Notes: generated by a model from the letters alone, not told the origin. A DNA stretch of 64,000 bases from Halobium salinum (GCF_026586625.1 NZ_JAODIW010000006.1:1525061-1589060), one strand, 5' to 3'. Shown: positions 52,403 to 61,846, counted from the stretch's first letter. Program-made: numbers and translations.

Positions 52403-53901
52403 GCCTCTTCAAGGACCGAGAGGAGTTCGACCTCACCTCCGGCGGCATCGCGAAGCCGCTGTTCTTCCTCTCTCTCCCCATCGTCGTCACGAACCTGATG
52501 CAGACGGCGTACAACCTCGCCGACACCTTCTGGCTCGGGCAGTACTCCACGGAGGCGCTGGCGGCCATCAGCTTCGCGTTCCCGATGGTGTTCCTGCTCA
52601 TCTCCTTCGGGATGGGTATCTCGGTGGCGGGAAGCGTGCTCGTCGCCCAGCACACCGGCGCCGACGAGCCGCGGAAGGCCGAGTACGCCGCCTCCCAGAC
52701 GGTGACGTTCGCCGTCCTGTTCTCGCTCGTCTTCGGGGCCGTCGGCTACGTCGTCGTCGGGCCGTTCCTCTCCGTCCTCGGCGCCTCGCCGGAGGTGCTC
52801 CCGCTGGCGACGGGGTACATGCGTATCATCTCGCTCGGGCTCGTCTCCATGTTCGGCTTCTGGGTGTTCGTCTCGCTGATGCGCGGGTACGGCGACACCA
52901 TCACCCCGATGCTCGTGATGTTCGGCTCGGTCGTGGTCAACATCGCCATCGACCCGTTCCTCATCTTCGGCTTCGAGTCGAACCCGCTGTTCGGGATGCT
53001 CAGCCTCCGGGGGCTGGAGGCGTCCCTCTTCGCCGCGACGGGGTACGGGGGCTCGGGCGTCGCGGGCGCCGCCATCGCCACCGTGTTCGCACGCTCGCTC
53101 GCGATGGTCGTCGGCCTCCTTATCATGTTCCGCGGGAACCGCGGCGTCGAGATTCACCTCTCGGACATGGCGCCGGACTTCGGCTACGTCGAGCGCCTCG
53201 TCAGAATCGGCGCCCCCGCCTCCGTCGAGGTCGGCGGGCGCGCGCTGTCGGTGAACCTCATGCTGTTCGTCATCGGCCTCTTTCCCACCACCGTCGTCGC
53301 CGGCTACGGTATCGGCGTCCGCGTGTTCTCCGTGGTGTTCCTCCCCGCCATCGCCGTCGCCCGCGGCGTCGAGACCATGAGCGGGCAGAACCTCGGCGCG
53401 GAGAAACCCGACCGGGCGGCCGCCGCCAACCACTTCGCCGCGAAGGCGATGTTCCTCGTCCTCGCCGGCGTCGGCGTCGTCACGTGGGTCGCCGCCGGCC
53501 CCGTCGTCGCGGTGTTCACCGACGACCCCGAAGTGCTCGAGGTCGGCACCACCTTCCTCCGGTACGTCGCCCCGACCTTCGGGTTCATCGGGGTGATGCG
53601 CGCCTACACCGGCGGCTTCCGCGGCGCCGGGAAGACGATGGTCGCCGCCGCGGTGTCCATCTTCATGCTCGGCGTCGTCCGCCTGCCGCTCGCGTGGGTG
53701 CTCGCGCGGCTGGACCCGGCGAATCTCGCGTGGCTCCCGGTCGAGGCGGCCGCGGTCGTCGGCGCCAACGGCATCTGGCTCTCCTTCGCCGTCTCGAACG
53801 TCGTCGGCGCCACCGTCGCGTACCTGTGGTTCAAGACGGGGTCGTGGCGGGAGGCCGACCTGACGGAGCGAGGAGCGAGCGCCGCCGGGAGCGACGACTG
53901 A
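52399..53901 (+). CDS. MATE-family multidrug/cation antiporter
   Basis: A 500-residue MATE protein with twelve predicted helices. The start is GTG 52399, giving MSLFKDREEFDLTSGGIAKPL (cytoplasmic) then FFLSLPIVVTNLMQTAYNLADTFWLG; internal repeat at RLVRIGAPASVEVGGRALSVNLML supports the two-bundle fold. It likely exports organic cations using Na+ or H+. An in-frame upstream ORF would add an Arg-rich, unlike sequence and is rejected. Confidence 0.92.
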   Translation: MSLFKDREEFDLTSGGIAKPLFFLSLPIVVTNLMQTAYNLADTFWLGQYSTEALAAISFAFPMVFLLISFGMGISVAGSVLVAQHTGADEPRKAEYAASQTVTFAVLFSLVFGAVGYVVVGPFLSVLGASPEVLPLATGYMRIISLGLVSMFGFWVFVSLMRGYGDTITPMLVMFGSVVVNIAIDPFLIFGFESNPLFGMLSLRGLEASLFAATGYGGSGVAGAAIATVFARSLAMVVGLLIMFRGNRGVEIHLSDMAPDFGYVERLVRIGAPASVEVGGRALSVNLMLFVIGLFPTTVVAGYGIGVRVFSVVFLPAIAVARGVETMSGQNLGAEKPDRAAAANHFAAKAMFLVLAGVGVVTWVAAGPVVAVFTDDPEVLEVGTTFLRYVAPTFGFIGVMRAYTGGFRGAGKTMVAAAVSIFMLGVVRLPLAWVLARLDPANLAWLPVEAAAVVGANGIWLSFAVSNVVGATVAYLWFKTGSWREADLTERGASAAGSDD

Positions 53902-54000
53902 GGGGGACGAGGCTGTCCAAGACGACGCGCTCTGACGCACGTCTCCCCGAGAATCGTGGTAGTGAGCGTAGTAGTGCGGGTCGATTCGGATACGGCCGTA

Positions 54001-54363
54001 TCAGCGGCCGTCGGTAACGTCGCCGTCGTTCGCAGCGCCGACGTACTCGGTCAGTCGGCCGACTGCCCGTCGAACGACCGAATCGGTTAGCTCACCGACG
54101 GTGTACTCGATGTCCTCGGTGTCGACGACGGCGACCGCCCAAGGCATCACCGAGCTCTCGTCGGGCGCACTACCACGCTGCCACCCGTCGACCCCGATGC
54201 GAATCGATTCCTCGTGCCACGTCTTCGAGGTGAGACCGAGGCAGATGACCTGTTCGTCCCCGAACGGCACGTCGTCCGTCCCGACGACGAGCCACGGCCG
54301 CCCGCCGCCCCCACTCCTGAACGGGTCGGCGCTCCAGACGACGTCCCCTCTGGCGGGCCCCAT
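54001..54363 (-). CDS. PemK/MazF-like toxin-type protein
   Basis: A 120-residue protein of the PemK-like fold: RGDVVWSADPFRSGGGGRPWLVVGTDDVPFGDEQVICLGLTSKTWHEE is close to PemK/MazF strands. No clear antitoxin by sequence other than the HTH gene 3 nt upstream. RNase activity is plausible, not shown. Start ATG 54363 follows the HTH stop closely. Confidence 0.75.
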   Translation of the reverse strand: MGPARGDVVWSADPFRSGGGGRPWLVVGTDDVPFGDEQVICLGLTSKTWHEESIRIGVDGWQRGSAPDESSVMPWAVAVVDTEDIEYTVGELTDSVVRRAVGRLTEYVGAANDGDVTDGR

Positions 54364-54366
54364 CGG

Positions 54367-54726
54367 CTACTCGTCGGTACCGCGGTCCAGGGGACGCCAG
54401 TCCGCGGAGTCCTCCTCGCCGTAGCGTTCGTCGTACCGTTCCGTCGCCTCGTGCAGTCGGTACGCGTTCGCGACCCGGTCCCTGTCGTCGGTGATCGCCC
54501 AGTACGGCTCCTTGTGACGAACGAGACCACGATTCCGGAGCCGCGTGAGGAGCGTGCTCACCGAGTCGGGGTCGACGTCGGCGTGTTCGGCGATGGCCGT
54601 CGCCTTCCACGCCCGTCGGTCGTTCTCGGCGAGGAACCTGACGACCCGCTCGGTGGCCCCCCGGCCGGAGAACTCCCCCTCCTCTGCCTCCTCGAACGTA
54701 GCGATGTCTATCGACTCGGTCCCCAT
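54367..54726 (-). CDS. Winged-HTH protein, possible antitoxin partner
   Basis: A 119-residue MarR-like winged helix: RVVRFLAENDRRAWKATAIAEHADVDPDSVSTLLTRLRNRGLVRHKEPYWAI spans the HTH at about 27-80, followed by an acidic tail. It is co-transcribed with the PemK-like gene. Such pairs are often annotated as regulator-toxin modules in haloarchaea; antitoxin role is inferred. Confidence 0.78.
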   Translation of the reverse strand: MGTESIDIATFEEAEEGEFSGRGATERVVRFLAENDRRAWKATAIAEHADVDPDSVSTLLTRLRNRGLVRHKEPYWAITDDRDRVANAYRLHEATERYDERYGEEDSADWRPLDRGTDE

Positions 54727-54948
54727 ACCTGTTCTCGTCGTTCCTTCGTATTGGTGTTTGTGCTGTTCCCTACTCCGGCTGTTCCTGCTGTTCTATGCGT
54801 TCCCCTCGGCGCAGCTGTCGGTGGTGGAGACCGATGGGAGAGACTGCCGAGAGCAGGAACTGGGAGAGGTGGAGACGAAGAAGGGTGGAGACGGTCGACG
54901 ATGAGGGCTGCCGGTGGCGGTGACGACCGGCGAGCGAGGGCGGAGTCG
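54727..54948. other. 222-bp intergenic region, no gene seen
   Basis: The region has T-rich and A/G-rich parts (54733-54790, 54860-54900) but no gene-like frame. It probably holds the promoter of the HTH gene and the terminator of moaA. Confidence 0.45.
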
Positions 54949-55923
54949 CTATGCGCCGATGTACTTCTCGTTGAACTCGTACTCGCCCTGGTCGTTCTTG
55001 ACGAGGTACTCGCCGTAGTACGGCACGCGGTTCGCGACGACGGCCTCGAACGCCTCGCGAATCTCGGGTTTCGTCATCTCGCCCATCGACTTGAGGTCGT
55101 CGTTGCGGTTGAGACACCCCTTGAGGTACCCCTCGTGGGTGACACGGACCCGGCCGCAGTTCGCACAGAAGTCGGCGTTCTCCACGGGGTCGACGATTTC
55201 GACCATGCCCCCTTCGTCGGAGTCCCCACCGACCCAGTACCGCTTCCGGTCGTGCATCTCGCGGTGTTCGACCCTGTCCGAGATGTCGGCGAGCCAGTCG
55301 TGTACCCGTCCGATATCGATGTTCCACTCGGGTTTGCCCGTCAGCTCGGGCATGTACTCGATGAGCTGGAGCTGGAGTCCGTCCTCGTCGGCGACGTGCT
55401 CGACCATCCGCTCGACGTAGCCGGCGGTGTGCTCGAACACGACCATGTTGAGCTTCACCGGGGCGAGGTCGGCGTCGAGGGCGGCTTCGACGCCCTCCAT
55501 GACCTTGTCGTAGGCGCCCGATTTCGTGATTTCGGCGAACGCCTCCGGGTCGAGCGCGTCCTGCGAGACGTTCACGCGGTCGAGTCCGGCGTCCTTCAGC
55601 CCCTCCGCGCGGCCCGGGAGGAAGGTGCCGTTCGTCGTCATCGAGACCTCCATCGAGTCGGGCGTGCGGCGGATAATCTCCTCCAAGTCCTCGCGGAGCA
55701 TCGGCTCCCCACCCGTGAACTTCACCGAGTCCACGTCGTACTCGGCGGCGACCTCCAGAAAGCGCACGACGTCGTCGGTCGACATCTCGTTCTCGCCCGG
55801 TTCCATCGGTCCCCGCGTGTCCCCGAGCCCCTCGTTGTGACAGTAGACGCAGTCGAAGTTACAACGGTCGGTCAGAGAGACCCGAACCCCGGAGACGGCG
55901 CGCCCGAACTCGTCCTCGAGCAT
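54949..55923 (-). CDS. moaA: GTP 3',8-cyclase
   Basis: A 324-residue radical-SAM enzyme for molybdenum cofactor synthesis. The SAM cluster C21-x3-C25-x2-C28 is in [32 protein letters not shown] and the C-terminal cluster [18 protein letters not shown] (CxxC-x13-C) are present. The end reads KYIGA rather than the Gly-Gly tail usual for MoaA. A TATA-like CATTTAAG lies about 25-30 nt before ATG 55923. Confidence 0.92.
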   Translation of the reverse strand: MLEDEFGRAVSGVRVSLTDRCNFDCVYCHNEGLGDTRGPMEPGENEMSTDDVVRFLEVAAEYDVDSVKFTGGEPMLREDLEEIIRRTPDSMEVSMTTNGTFLPGRAEGLKDAGLDRVNVSQDALDPEAFAEITKSGAYDKVMEGVEAALDADLAPVKLNMVVFEHTAGYVERMVEHVADEDGLQLQLIEYMPELTGKPEWNIDIGRVHDWLADISDRVEHREMHDRKRYWVGGDSDEGGMVEIVDPVENADFCANCGRVRVTHEGYLKGCLNRNDDLKSMGEMTKPEIREAFEAVVANRVPYYGEYLVKNDQGEYEFNEKYIGA

Positions 55924-55947
55924 TATGCCCGTTCTTTCGCCCGGTCG

Positions 55948-55957
55948 TGCTTAAATG
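55948..55957 (-). promoter_or_regulatory. TATA box for moaA
   Basis: CATTTAAGCA on the minus strand lies about 24-33 nt before the ATG at 55923. Confidence 0.6.
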
Positions 55958-56185
55958 GCCGGGGGAGCCGACCCGATTCGTAACTGGATGTGGTTACGTC
56001 GCGGACGACACACAACAGCGGGCGGGTTCGGCGCCGGCACCCCGCAACTGCTTCCGGCCGGGCGGGTGATTCGAGCGTCGACCCGACCGACACCTCACAT
56101 CGCCGTCGTCGCCGTACGTCAGGCGTCACCGCGGCGGTCGTCCCGCAGGTCGGCCCAAACCTACTTGAAATCCGTCAGAGAAAAC

Positions 56186-56190
56186 GGAGG
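56186..56190 (+). promoter_or_regulatory. Shine-Dalgarno-like GGAGG
   Basis: GGAGG lies only 1 nt before the ATG at 56192, tighter than a working ribosome site usually is, but it supports translation of this 54-codon gene. Confidence 0.35.
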
Positions 56191-56191
56191 T

Positions 56192-56356
56192 ATGGCACGA
56201 ACCCGAAACGTCGCCGGACTCAGCCTCGGACTGGTCGGACTGCTCCTGCTCGTCGGCATCATCCTGTTCCTGTTCCCGGAGCCGGCCACGTCCGGAATCG
56301 GCATCACGCTCATCGTCGTCGCGCTCGTGCTCTGGGTCGTCCAGCAGGTCCTCTGA
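56192..56356 (+). CDS. Two-helix 54-residue membrane protein
   Basis: A small protein, MARTRNVAGLSLGLVGLLLLVG at the start, with two transmembrane segments (about 8-27 and 36-53) and a PEPATSGIG turn. Haloarchaeal genomes carry many such DUF-like small membrane proteins. Its role is unknown. Too short for most gene finders, but the hydrophobic design is clear. Confidence 0.65.
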   Translation: MARTRNVAGLSLGLVGLLLLVGIILFLFPEPATSGIGITLIVVALVLWVVQQVL

Positions 56357-56445
56357 GCGGAGACCGGTAGCCGCCGTCCCGGGGCGACACCCCCGACGGA
56401 GACACCCGCCCGTCGTTTTATGTCGGCTCCGACCCACGTAGAGGC

Positions 56446-57162
56446 ATGTCCGTCTCGTTCGACTTCACGGACCGTGTAGCCCTCGTCACCGGCGCAAGCG
56501 GCGCCCTCGGCAGCGCCGTCGTGGCCGCCTTCCGGGACGCCGGCGCGACCGTCGCCGCCGTCGACGTGGTCGAGCCGAGCGAGGAGGACGCCCACCTCGA
56601 CGCCACCGAGGACGGGGGCGTCCAGTTCTACCAGGCCGACCTCACCGACGAGGACGACGTGGAGCGGGTCGTCGACGACGTGGTCGACGACCACGGCGGC
56701 ATCGACTGCCTCCTCAACGTCGCCGGCACGTGGAAGGGCGGGACCGCGCTCCACGAGACCGACGAGGGGACGTTCGACATGCTGTTCGACGTGAACCTCC
56801 GGACGATGTTCCTCACCTCGAAGCACGCCCTCCCCCACCTCCACGAGCGCGAGGGCGCGGTCGTCTCGGTGTCGGCCCGGTCGTCGCTGGAGGGCGGCGA
56901 GGGCGACGGCCCCTACCGCGCGGCGAAGGCCGGCGTCCGCCTCCTGACCGAGACGCTCGCCGAGGAGAACGAAGGGGTCGTCCGCGTCAACGCCGTGATG
57001 CCGAGCGTCATCGACACGCCGGCGAACCGGGAAGCGATGCCCGACAGCAACCACGACAAGTGGGTCGACCCGGCCGACATCGCCCGGACGATGCTCACGC
57101 TCTGTAGCGACGCGACCCCCGTGACGAGCGGGGCGGCGGTGCCGGTGTACGGCGAGGCCTGA
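56446..57162 (+). CDS. SDR-family oxidoreductase
   Basis: A 238-residue classical short-chain dehydrogenase/reductase: NAD(P) motif VTGASGALG (about 15-23), NVAGT (90-94), the catalytic Ser in SVSARSS, and YRAAK (about 157-161) as YxxxK. The substrate is unknown. A TATA-like TTTTATG lies about 24-30 nt upstream (56416-56422). Confidence 0.88.
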   Translation: MSVSFDFTDRVALVTGASGALGSAVVAAFRDAGATVAAVDVVEPSEEDAHLDATEDGGVQFYQADLTDEDDVERVVDDVVDDHGGIDCLLNVAGTWKGGTALHETDEGTFDMLFDVNLRTMFLTSKHALPHLHEREGAVVSVSARSSLEGGEGDGPYRAAKAGVRLLTETLAEENEGVVRVNAVMPSVIDTPANREAMPDSNHDKWVDPADIARTMLTLCSDATPVTSGAAVPVYGEA

Positions 57163-57336
57163 GCGAGGACGACTCGTCGACGGCGGCCGGACCGTCGCTC
57201 CGACGAGCGAGGTACGGCGCCGTCCGAGACCCACGGTACCACCCAGCATTTTCACCCAAAAAGAGGACGCGTGTCCATTTCAGCACCGCCGATTCGGCGC
57301 TTTTATGAACGAATTTCACGAACCAGTCGGCTACAC

Positions 57337-58680
57337 ATGAGTGAACGAGAGACGTGGACGTCCCGACTCGGGTTCATCCTCGCCGCAGTGGGTAGCGCGG
57401 TGGGGCTCGGCAACATCTGGCAGTTCCCGTTCCAGACCGCGACGAACGGTGGGGCGGCGTTCCTCGTCGTCTACCTGCTCGCCGTACTCGCCATCGGCTT
57501 CCCGGCCATGCTGGCGGAGTTCGTCGTCGGGCGGCGGGCCGAGCGCAACCCCATCGACGCGTTCGGCAGGCTGGGTCACGGAAACTGGAAGTTCGCGGGT
57601 GCCATCGCGGCGTTCACCGCCTTCTGGATTCTCTCCTTCTACAGCGTCGTCGGCGGCTGGGTCATCCGGTACATCTTCGGCAGCGCGACGGGCGCGTACT
57701 TCGGCGCCCCCTCAGAGTACTTCGGGGCCATCGCCGCGGGCCCCGACGCGCTCGCGCTCCACGCCGTCTTCATGGCGCTGACGGTCGGCATCGTCGCCGC
57801 CGGCGTCGACGACGGCATCGAGCGCGCGACCAAGTTGATGGTTCCGAGCATCATCGTCCTCCTCGTCGGGCTCGGCGCCTGGGCCGCGACCCTGCCGGGC
57901 TCCGGCCCCGGCTACGCCTACTACCTCGCGCCCGACCTCGGCGCGCTGACCACGAACTTCTGGAGCATCCTGCCGAACGCGGTGGGGCAGGCGTTCTTCA
58001 CGCTCTCGCTCGGGATGGGCGCGATGATAACCTACGCCTCCTACCTCGGCGAGGACGACAGCCTCGCGGGCGACGGCGTCACCATCGTCGCGCTCAACAC
58101 GCTCGTCGGCCTCCTCGCCGGTCTCGTCGCCTTCCCGGTTCTCTTCGCCATCGGTATCGAGCCGAGCCAGAGCGGCCTCGGCGCCGCCTTCGAGATGCTC
58201 GCCGGCGCGTTCGGCCAACTCCCGAGCCCGACCGGCGCCATCCTCGGCGTCGTCTTCTTCTTCACCCTCCTGCTGGCGGCGCTGTCCAGCGCCATCAGCC
58301 TCCTCGAGGTCGTCACCTCCTACGTCGTCGACAACTACGACTACGGTCGGCCGACTGTGGCCGTCGCCCTCGGCACGGGCATCTTCCTGCTCGGCGTCCC
58401 GTCGGCGTTCGGCGTCTCCAACCTCGGCTGGTACAACGCAATCGCGTACAACCTCCTGCTTCCGCTCTCGGTGCTCCTCCTGCTCCTGTTCGTCGGCTGG
58501 GTGTACGCCGACGGCGCCATCGGCGAACTGCGACAGGGCTCCACGCTCGGCGAGGGGTTCAACCGCGGCTGGCTCTGGTGGATTCGCGTCGTCGTCCCGG
58601 TCGGCGTCCTCGTGACGCTCCTGCTCGGCCTCCAGTCGCTCGCGTTGCGGGCGGGCGTGCTGGCGAACCCCGTCGTCTGA
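57337..58680 (+). CDS. SNF-family Na+-dependent transporter 1
   Basis: A 447-residue neurotransmitter:sodium symporter-like protein (LeuT fold). The opening TSRLGFILAAVGSAVGLGNIWQFPFQTATNGGAAF carries the unwound TM1 NxGxGN-type Na+ site; about eleven helices are predicted. It starts at ATG 57337 behind a CTTTTATG box about 28-36 nt upstream. Substrate, perhaps an amino acid, is unknown. A second, related gene follows. Confidence 0.9.
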   Translation: MSERETWTSRLGFILAAVGSAVGLGNIWQFPFQTATNGGAAFLVVYLLAVLAIGFPAMLAEFVVGRRAERNPIDAFGRLGHGNWKFAGAIAAFTAFWILSFYSVVGGWVIRYIFGSATGAYFGAPSEYFGAIAAGPDALALHAVFMALTVGIVAAGVDDGIERATKLMVPSIIVLLVGLGAWAATLPGSGPGYAYYLAPDLGALTTNFWSILPNAVGQAFFTLSLGMGAMITYASYLGEDDSLAGDGVTIVALNTLVGLLAGLVAFPVLFAIGIEPSQSGLGAAFEMLAGAFGQLPSPTGAILGVVFFFTLLLAALSSAISLLEVVTSYVVDNYDYGRPTVAVALGTGIFLLGVPSAFGVSNLGWYNAIAYNLLLPLSVLLLLLFVGWVYADGAIGELRQGSTLGEGFNRGWLWWIRVVVPVGVLVTLLLGLQSLALRAGVLANPVV

Positions 58681-58796
58681 GACGGTCGGCCGAGACGGCC
58701 GGCGGAGGGGCTCTCCCCCGCCGGTTACGAATCGTCGGCGCCGACGGCTTCTCGCCGTCCCTCTGCGTCTCGAACGGGCGGCTGACCGACGAGAAA

Positions 58797-58821
58797 CCGT
58801 CATATTTGACGGCTGACGGTT
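58797..58821. promoter_or_regulatory. CCGTCA/TGACGG inverted repeats, possible operator
   Basis: CCGTCA-TATT-TGACGG (58797-58812) is a perfect 6-bp inverted repeat, and AACCGTCA (58795-58802) also pairs with TGACGGTT (58814-58821). It lies upstream of the TATA-like GCCTTTTTGT (58836-58845) for the second transporter, 46-71 bp before its ATG. Confidence 0.5.
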
Positions 58822-58867
58822 CGTCGCTTCGAAACGCCTTTTTGTGGGACCCCGCCAACGTGTGGCA

Positions 58868-60316
58868 ATGACACGTGAGACCTGGGCGACACGCGCGGGG
58901 TTCATCCTCGCCGCGGTCGGCAGCGCCGTCGGACTGGGGAACATCTGGCGGTTCCCGTGGGTGACCGCCGAGAACGGCGGCAGCGCCTTTCTCGCCGTCT
59001 ACCTCGGCGTCGTCCTCCTCGTCGGCGTCCCCGGCCTGCTCGGCGAGTTCGTCATCGGTCGGCGCTCCGGCCGTAACCCCGTCGGCGCGCTCCGGGACCT
59101 CGGCGGCTCCCGGTCGTGGGGGTACGTCGGCCTCTTCTCCGCGGTTACCGCCCTCGTCCTGCTCTCGTTCTACAGCGTCGTCGGCGGCTGGATACTCCGA
59201 TACGCCGTCGAGACCGGACTCGGCCTCCTCACCGGCGGCCCCGCGCCGTACTTCGCTGAACCGGGCGCGTACTTCGGCGGCGTCGAGTCGGGCCTCGACG
59301 CGGTCGCCTACCACGTTCTGTTTCTCGCGCTGACCGCCGGCATCGTCGTCGGCGGCGTCCGCAAGGGCATCGAGCGCGCGACGACCGTGATGATGCCCGC
59401 CATCGCCGTCTTCCTCGTCGGCCTCGCCCTCTGGGCGTCGACGCGGGCCGGCGCAGGCGAAGGGTACGCCTTCCTGCTGGCGTTCGACCTCGACACCCTG
59501 CGGGCGAACTTCTTCGACGTGCTCGGCCCCGCGGCGGGGCAGGCGCTGTTTACCCTCTCGCTCGGCGCCGGCACGATGGTCACCTACGCCTCCTACCTCG
59601 GCGAGGACCGCTCGCTCCCCTTCGACGCGACGACCATCGCCGTGCTCAACACCGCCGTCGGGGTGCTCGCCGGCCTCGTCGTCTTCCCGCTGATGTTCGC
59701 GCAGGGCATCGACCCGTCCGCGACCGGCCCCGGCCCCGGCGCGCTGTTCGTCGGCCTCGCGGAGGCGTTCGCGACGCTCCCGGCCGGGACGCTCATCGCG
59801 ACCGTCTTCTTCCTCGTCGTGACGCTCGCGGCGCTCTCCTCCTCCATCTCGATGTTGGAAATTCCGGTGTCCATCCTCGTCGACGAGGCCGGCGTCTCCC
59901 GGCCCGTCGCCGTCGGCGGGTCGGTCGTCGTTCTCGTCGTCACGGGCTCCGTCCTCGCGCTCCGCCCGCCGCTGTTCGGTGTCGTCGCCGGCCCCGTCGT
60001 CGACTTCCTCCTCACCGCGGGCCTGACCGTGTTCCTCCTCTTCGTCGGCTGGGTGCTCGGTCGGGAGGCGACCGCGGAGTTCCGCAACGGCGCCGGCGAC
60101 CTCGCGGCCTCTCTGGCGGACCCGTGGCGTCTCGCCGTCGGGGTGGCGCTGCCGCTGTTCCTCCTCTTTACGCTGCTCACCTCCCTCGGCTTCTCCGCGT
60201 GGCTCACCGGCCTCGGCCTCCCCGCCTCCGCCGGGTTCTGGGCGACCGTCGCCGCCGCCGCCGCCGTCGTCGCGCTCGCGGCCGCCGGCTTCCGCCGGGG
60301 CCGTGCGGCGTCCTGA
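58868..60316 (+). CDS. SNF-family Na+-dependent transporter 2
   Basis: A 482-residue paralogue of the preceding transporter; the same TM1 block ATRAGFILAAVGSAVGLGNIWRFPWVTAENGGSAF starts it, and ITYASYLGED-type loop (MVTYASYLGEDRS) is shared. About twelve helices. ATG 58868 lies about 22 nt after its TATA-like box. The pair shows gene duplication and divergence in substrate. Confidence 0.9.
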   Translation: MTRETWATRAGFILAAVGSAVGLGNIWRFPWVTAENGGSAFLAVYLGVVLLVGVPGLLGEFVIGRRSGRNPVGALRDLGGSRSWGYVGLFSAVTALVLLSFYSVVGGWILRYAVETGLGLLTGGPAPYFAEPGAYFGGVESGLDAVAYHVLFLALTAGIVVGGVRKGIERATTVMMPAIAVFLVGLALWASTRAGAGEGYAFLLAFDLDTLRANFFDVLGPAAGQALFTLSLGAGTMVTYASYLGEDRSLPFDATTIAVLNTAVGVLAGLVVFPLMFAQGIDPSATGPGPGALFVGLAEAFATLPAGTLIATVFFLVVTLAALSSSISMLEIPVSILVDEAGVSRPVAVGGSVVVLVVTGSVLALRPPLFGVVAGPVVDFLLTAGLTVFLLFVGWVLGREATAEFRNGAGDLAASLADPWRLAVGVALPLFLLFTLLTSLGFSAWLTGLGLPASAGFWATVAAAAAVVALAAAGFRRGRAAS

Positions 60317-60318
60317 GC

Positions 60319-61251
60319 CTACTCCGCACCGGACCGCTCCACCACTTCCACGTCGTACTTCGACCGCCAGCGGTAGCGCCGCCCGCCCCAGACGAACGTC
60401 CGGCGTGCCAGCCCGTAGGCCGTGAGCGGCACCTGAGCGAGACCGGCCGGATACGCGAGGAGGAACGTCGGCCGGCGGACGTCGAACGCCGCGTACAGGA
60501 GGGCGTGCAGGAGCGTCGCCAGGACCACGACGGGGACTGGAAAGAGGAGCGCAAGCGCCGTGACGACGAGGGCGACGACGGTCGAGAAGGCCGATATCAG
60601 CGGCTCGTGTCGAAACACGATCTGCGTGAAGCGGACGTGACGTTCGAGGGACTTCCGAACCGTCCCCCCGATTTCGACCGTCCGGGCGCGACGCAGGGGC
60701 GTCACGTCGAGGTACTCGGAGAGCAGTCCGTCGTCGCTGACGGTGCGTTCGAGGTCGCGGAGGAAGGCAGCCTCGTCGAGGTCGTCGCGTTCGAACAGCA
60801 CCGCGCCGCCCCACACTTTGTCGTTCGCGTAGACGCCGAGTGTCCCCCCACCGGCGTACAACGGTTCTAGGAGCACGGAGAGGGCGTCGCGGCCGACGAA
60901 GAAGGGGAGTTCGGTGACGGGTCCGTGGCGTCCGTAGTCGGCCTGGAGGGTCGCGAGCCACTCCGGCGGGTGGTGGAAGTCGTCGTCGGTCCAGACGAGT
61001 CGGTCGTGCTCGGCGGCGCGCATTCCGGCCGCGATGGCGTTCGCCTTCCCGGAACAGCCCACAGGCTCGCCGGCGAGGACGAGTCGCACGTCCGGGGGCA
61101 ACTCGTCTCGTCGCGCGGCCACGGGGTCGGTCTCGTCGTCGCACAACACGAGCAGTTCGTCGTCGGGGTCGAGTTGGTCCGCGACCTCCCGACAGGCGTC
61201 TGTCCACCTGACGGTGGGGAGGAGGACGCTCGCCGGCGGGGAGTCGGACAC
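60319..61251 (-). CDS. Family 2-like glycosyltransferase
   Basis: A 310-residue GT2-type protein. The nucleotide-sugar part has SVLLPTVRW, LLVLCDDETDP and the WTDDDFHHP (DxD-type) motif at about 87-95; NDKVWGGAVLFERDDL follows. The C-terminal part has two hydrophobic segments with RRTFVWGGRRYRWRSKYDVEVV. Acts on surface sugars or lipids. Acceptor unknown. Its stop abuts that of the transporter gene. Confidence 0.85.
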   Translation of the reverse strand: MSDSPPASVLLPTVRWTDACREVADQLDPDDELLVLCDDETDPVAARRDELPPDVRLVLAGEPVGCSGKANAIAAGMRAAEHDRLVWTDDDFHHPPEWLATLQADYGRHGPVTELPFFVGRDALSVLLEPLYAGGGTLGVYANDKVWGGAVLFERDDLDEAAFLRDLERTVSDDGLLSEYLDVTPLRRARTVEIGGTVRKSLERHVRFTQIVFRHEPLISAFSTVVALVVTALALLFPVPVVVLATLLHALLYAAFDVRRPTFLLAYPAGLAQVPLTAYGLARRTFVWGGRRYRWRSKYDVEVVERSGAE

Positions 61252-61261
61252 GGTCGTCCAG

Positions 61262-61846
61262 TTACGACCCGGTCGTCTCGTCGACGACGGTCACGTCGTA
61301 GTACTCGACCGACTCCGGGACGAGCACCTCGACCTCGACCTCGCGCTTCTCGTCGGCCTCGACCTCGCGTTCGGGCACCTCGACGACCCGCACCGTCCGG
61401 TCGTCGTGACCGTAGAAGCTGAGCCTGACGCGCGCGTGGCCCATGTCGCCGGCGTTGGTGAGGGTGCCGGCGAAGGTCAGCGGCTCGCCGCGGTGGTCCG
61501 CGAAGTCGACCTCCCGACCGCCCTGCTCGAAGCGCGCGTCGGCGACGCTCAGCGTCTCGCTCCGCTCCGCCTGTGAGTCCTCGTAGATTTCGAGGCGGTT
61601 CAGGATGGCCTCCGCCTGGCGGTCGGCGTCGCCCGAGAGGCGCTCGCGGAGGGCGTAGAGGTCGGTCTCGGCGTCGCTGACCAGCGAGCCGACCTCCTCC
61701 CCGTTCGCGGCCCGCTCGGCCATCTCGTCGAGCCGGGTTCTGAGTTCGTCGAGGTCGTCGCTCACGTCCGCGTCGGCCTCGCGTTCGAGACGGTCCAGCT
61801 CGTCGTCGAAGTCCAGAATCGGCGGCAGGTCGCGCTGTTCGGGCAT
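61262..61846 (-). CDS. Coiled-coil plus beta-sandwich protein, unknown
   Basis: A 194-residue acidic soluble protein. The first 90 residues are a charged coiled coil (DDELDRLEREADADVSDDLDEL), and the rest (GGREVDFADHRGEPLTFAGTLTNAGDMGHARVRLSFYGHDD) looks like a CARDB-type beta sandwich. No signal sequence. It lies 10 nt from the glycosyltransferase start and is probably expressed with it. Function unknown. Confidence 0.7.
   Translation of the reverse strand: MPEQRDLPPILDFDDELDRLEREADADVSDDLDELRTRLDEMAERAANGEEVGSLVSDAETDLYALRERLSGDADRQAEAILNRLEIYEDSQAERSETLSVADARFEQGGREVDFADHRGEPLTFAGTLTNAGDMGHARVRLSFYGHDDRTVRVVEVPEREVEADEKREVEVEVLVPESVEYYDVTVVDETTGS

Noticed and set aside
58559-61207. An 882-residue minus-strand frame across the SNF transporter
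   Set aside because: Composition is low-complexity Glu/Arg/Gly, the mirror of a membrane protein in high-GC DNA; true genes cover the interval on the other strand or frame.
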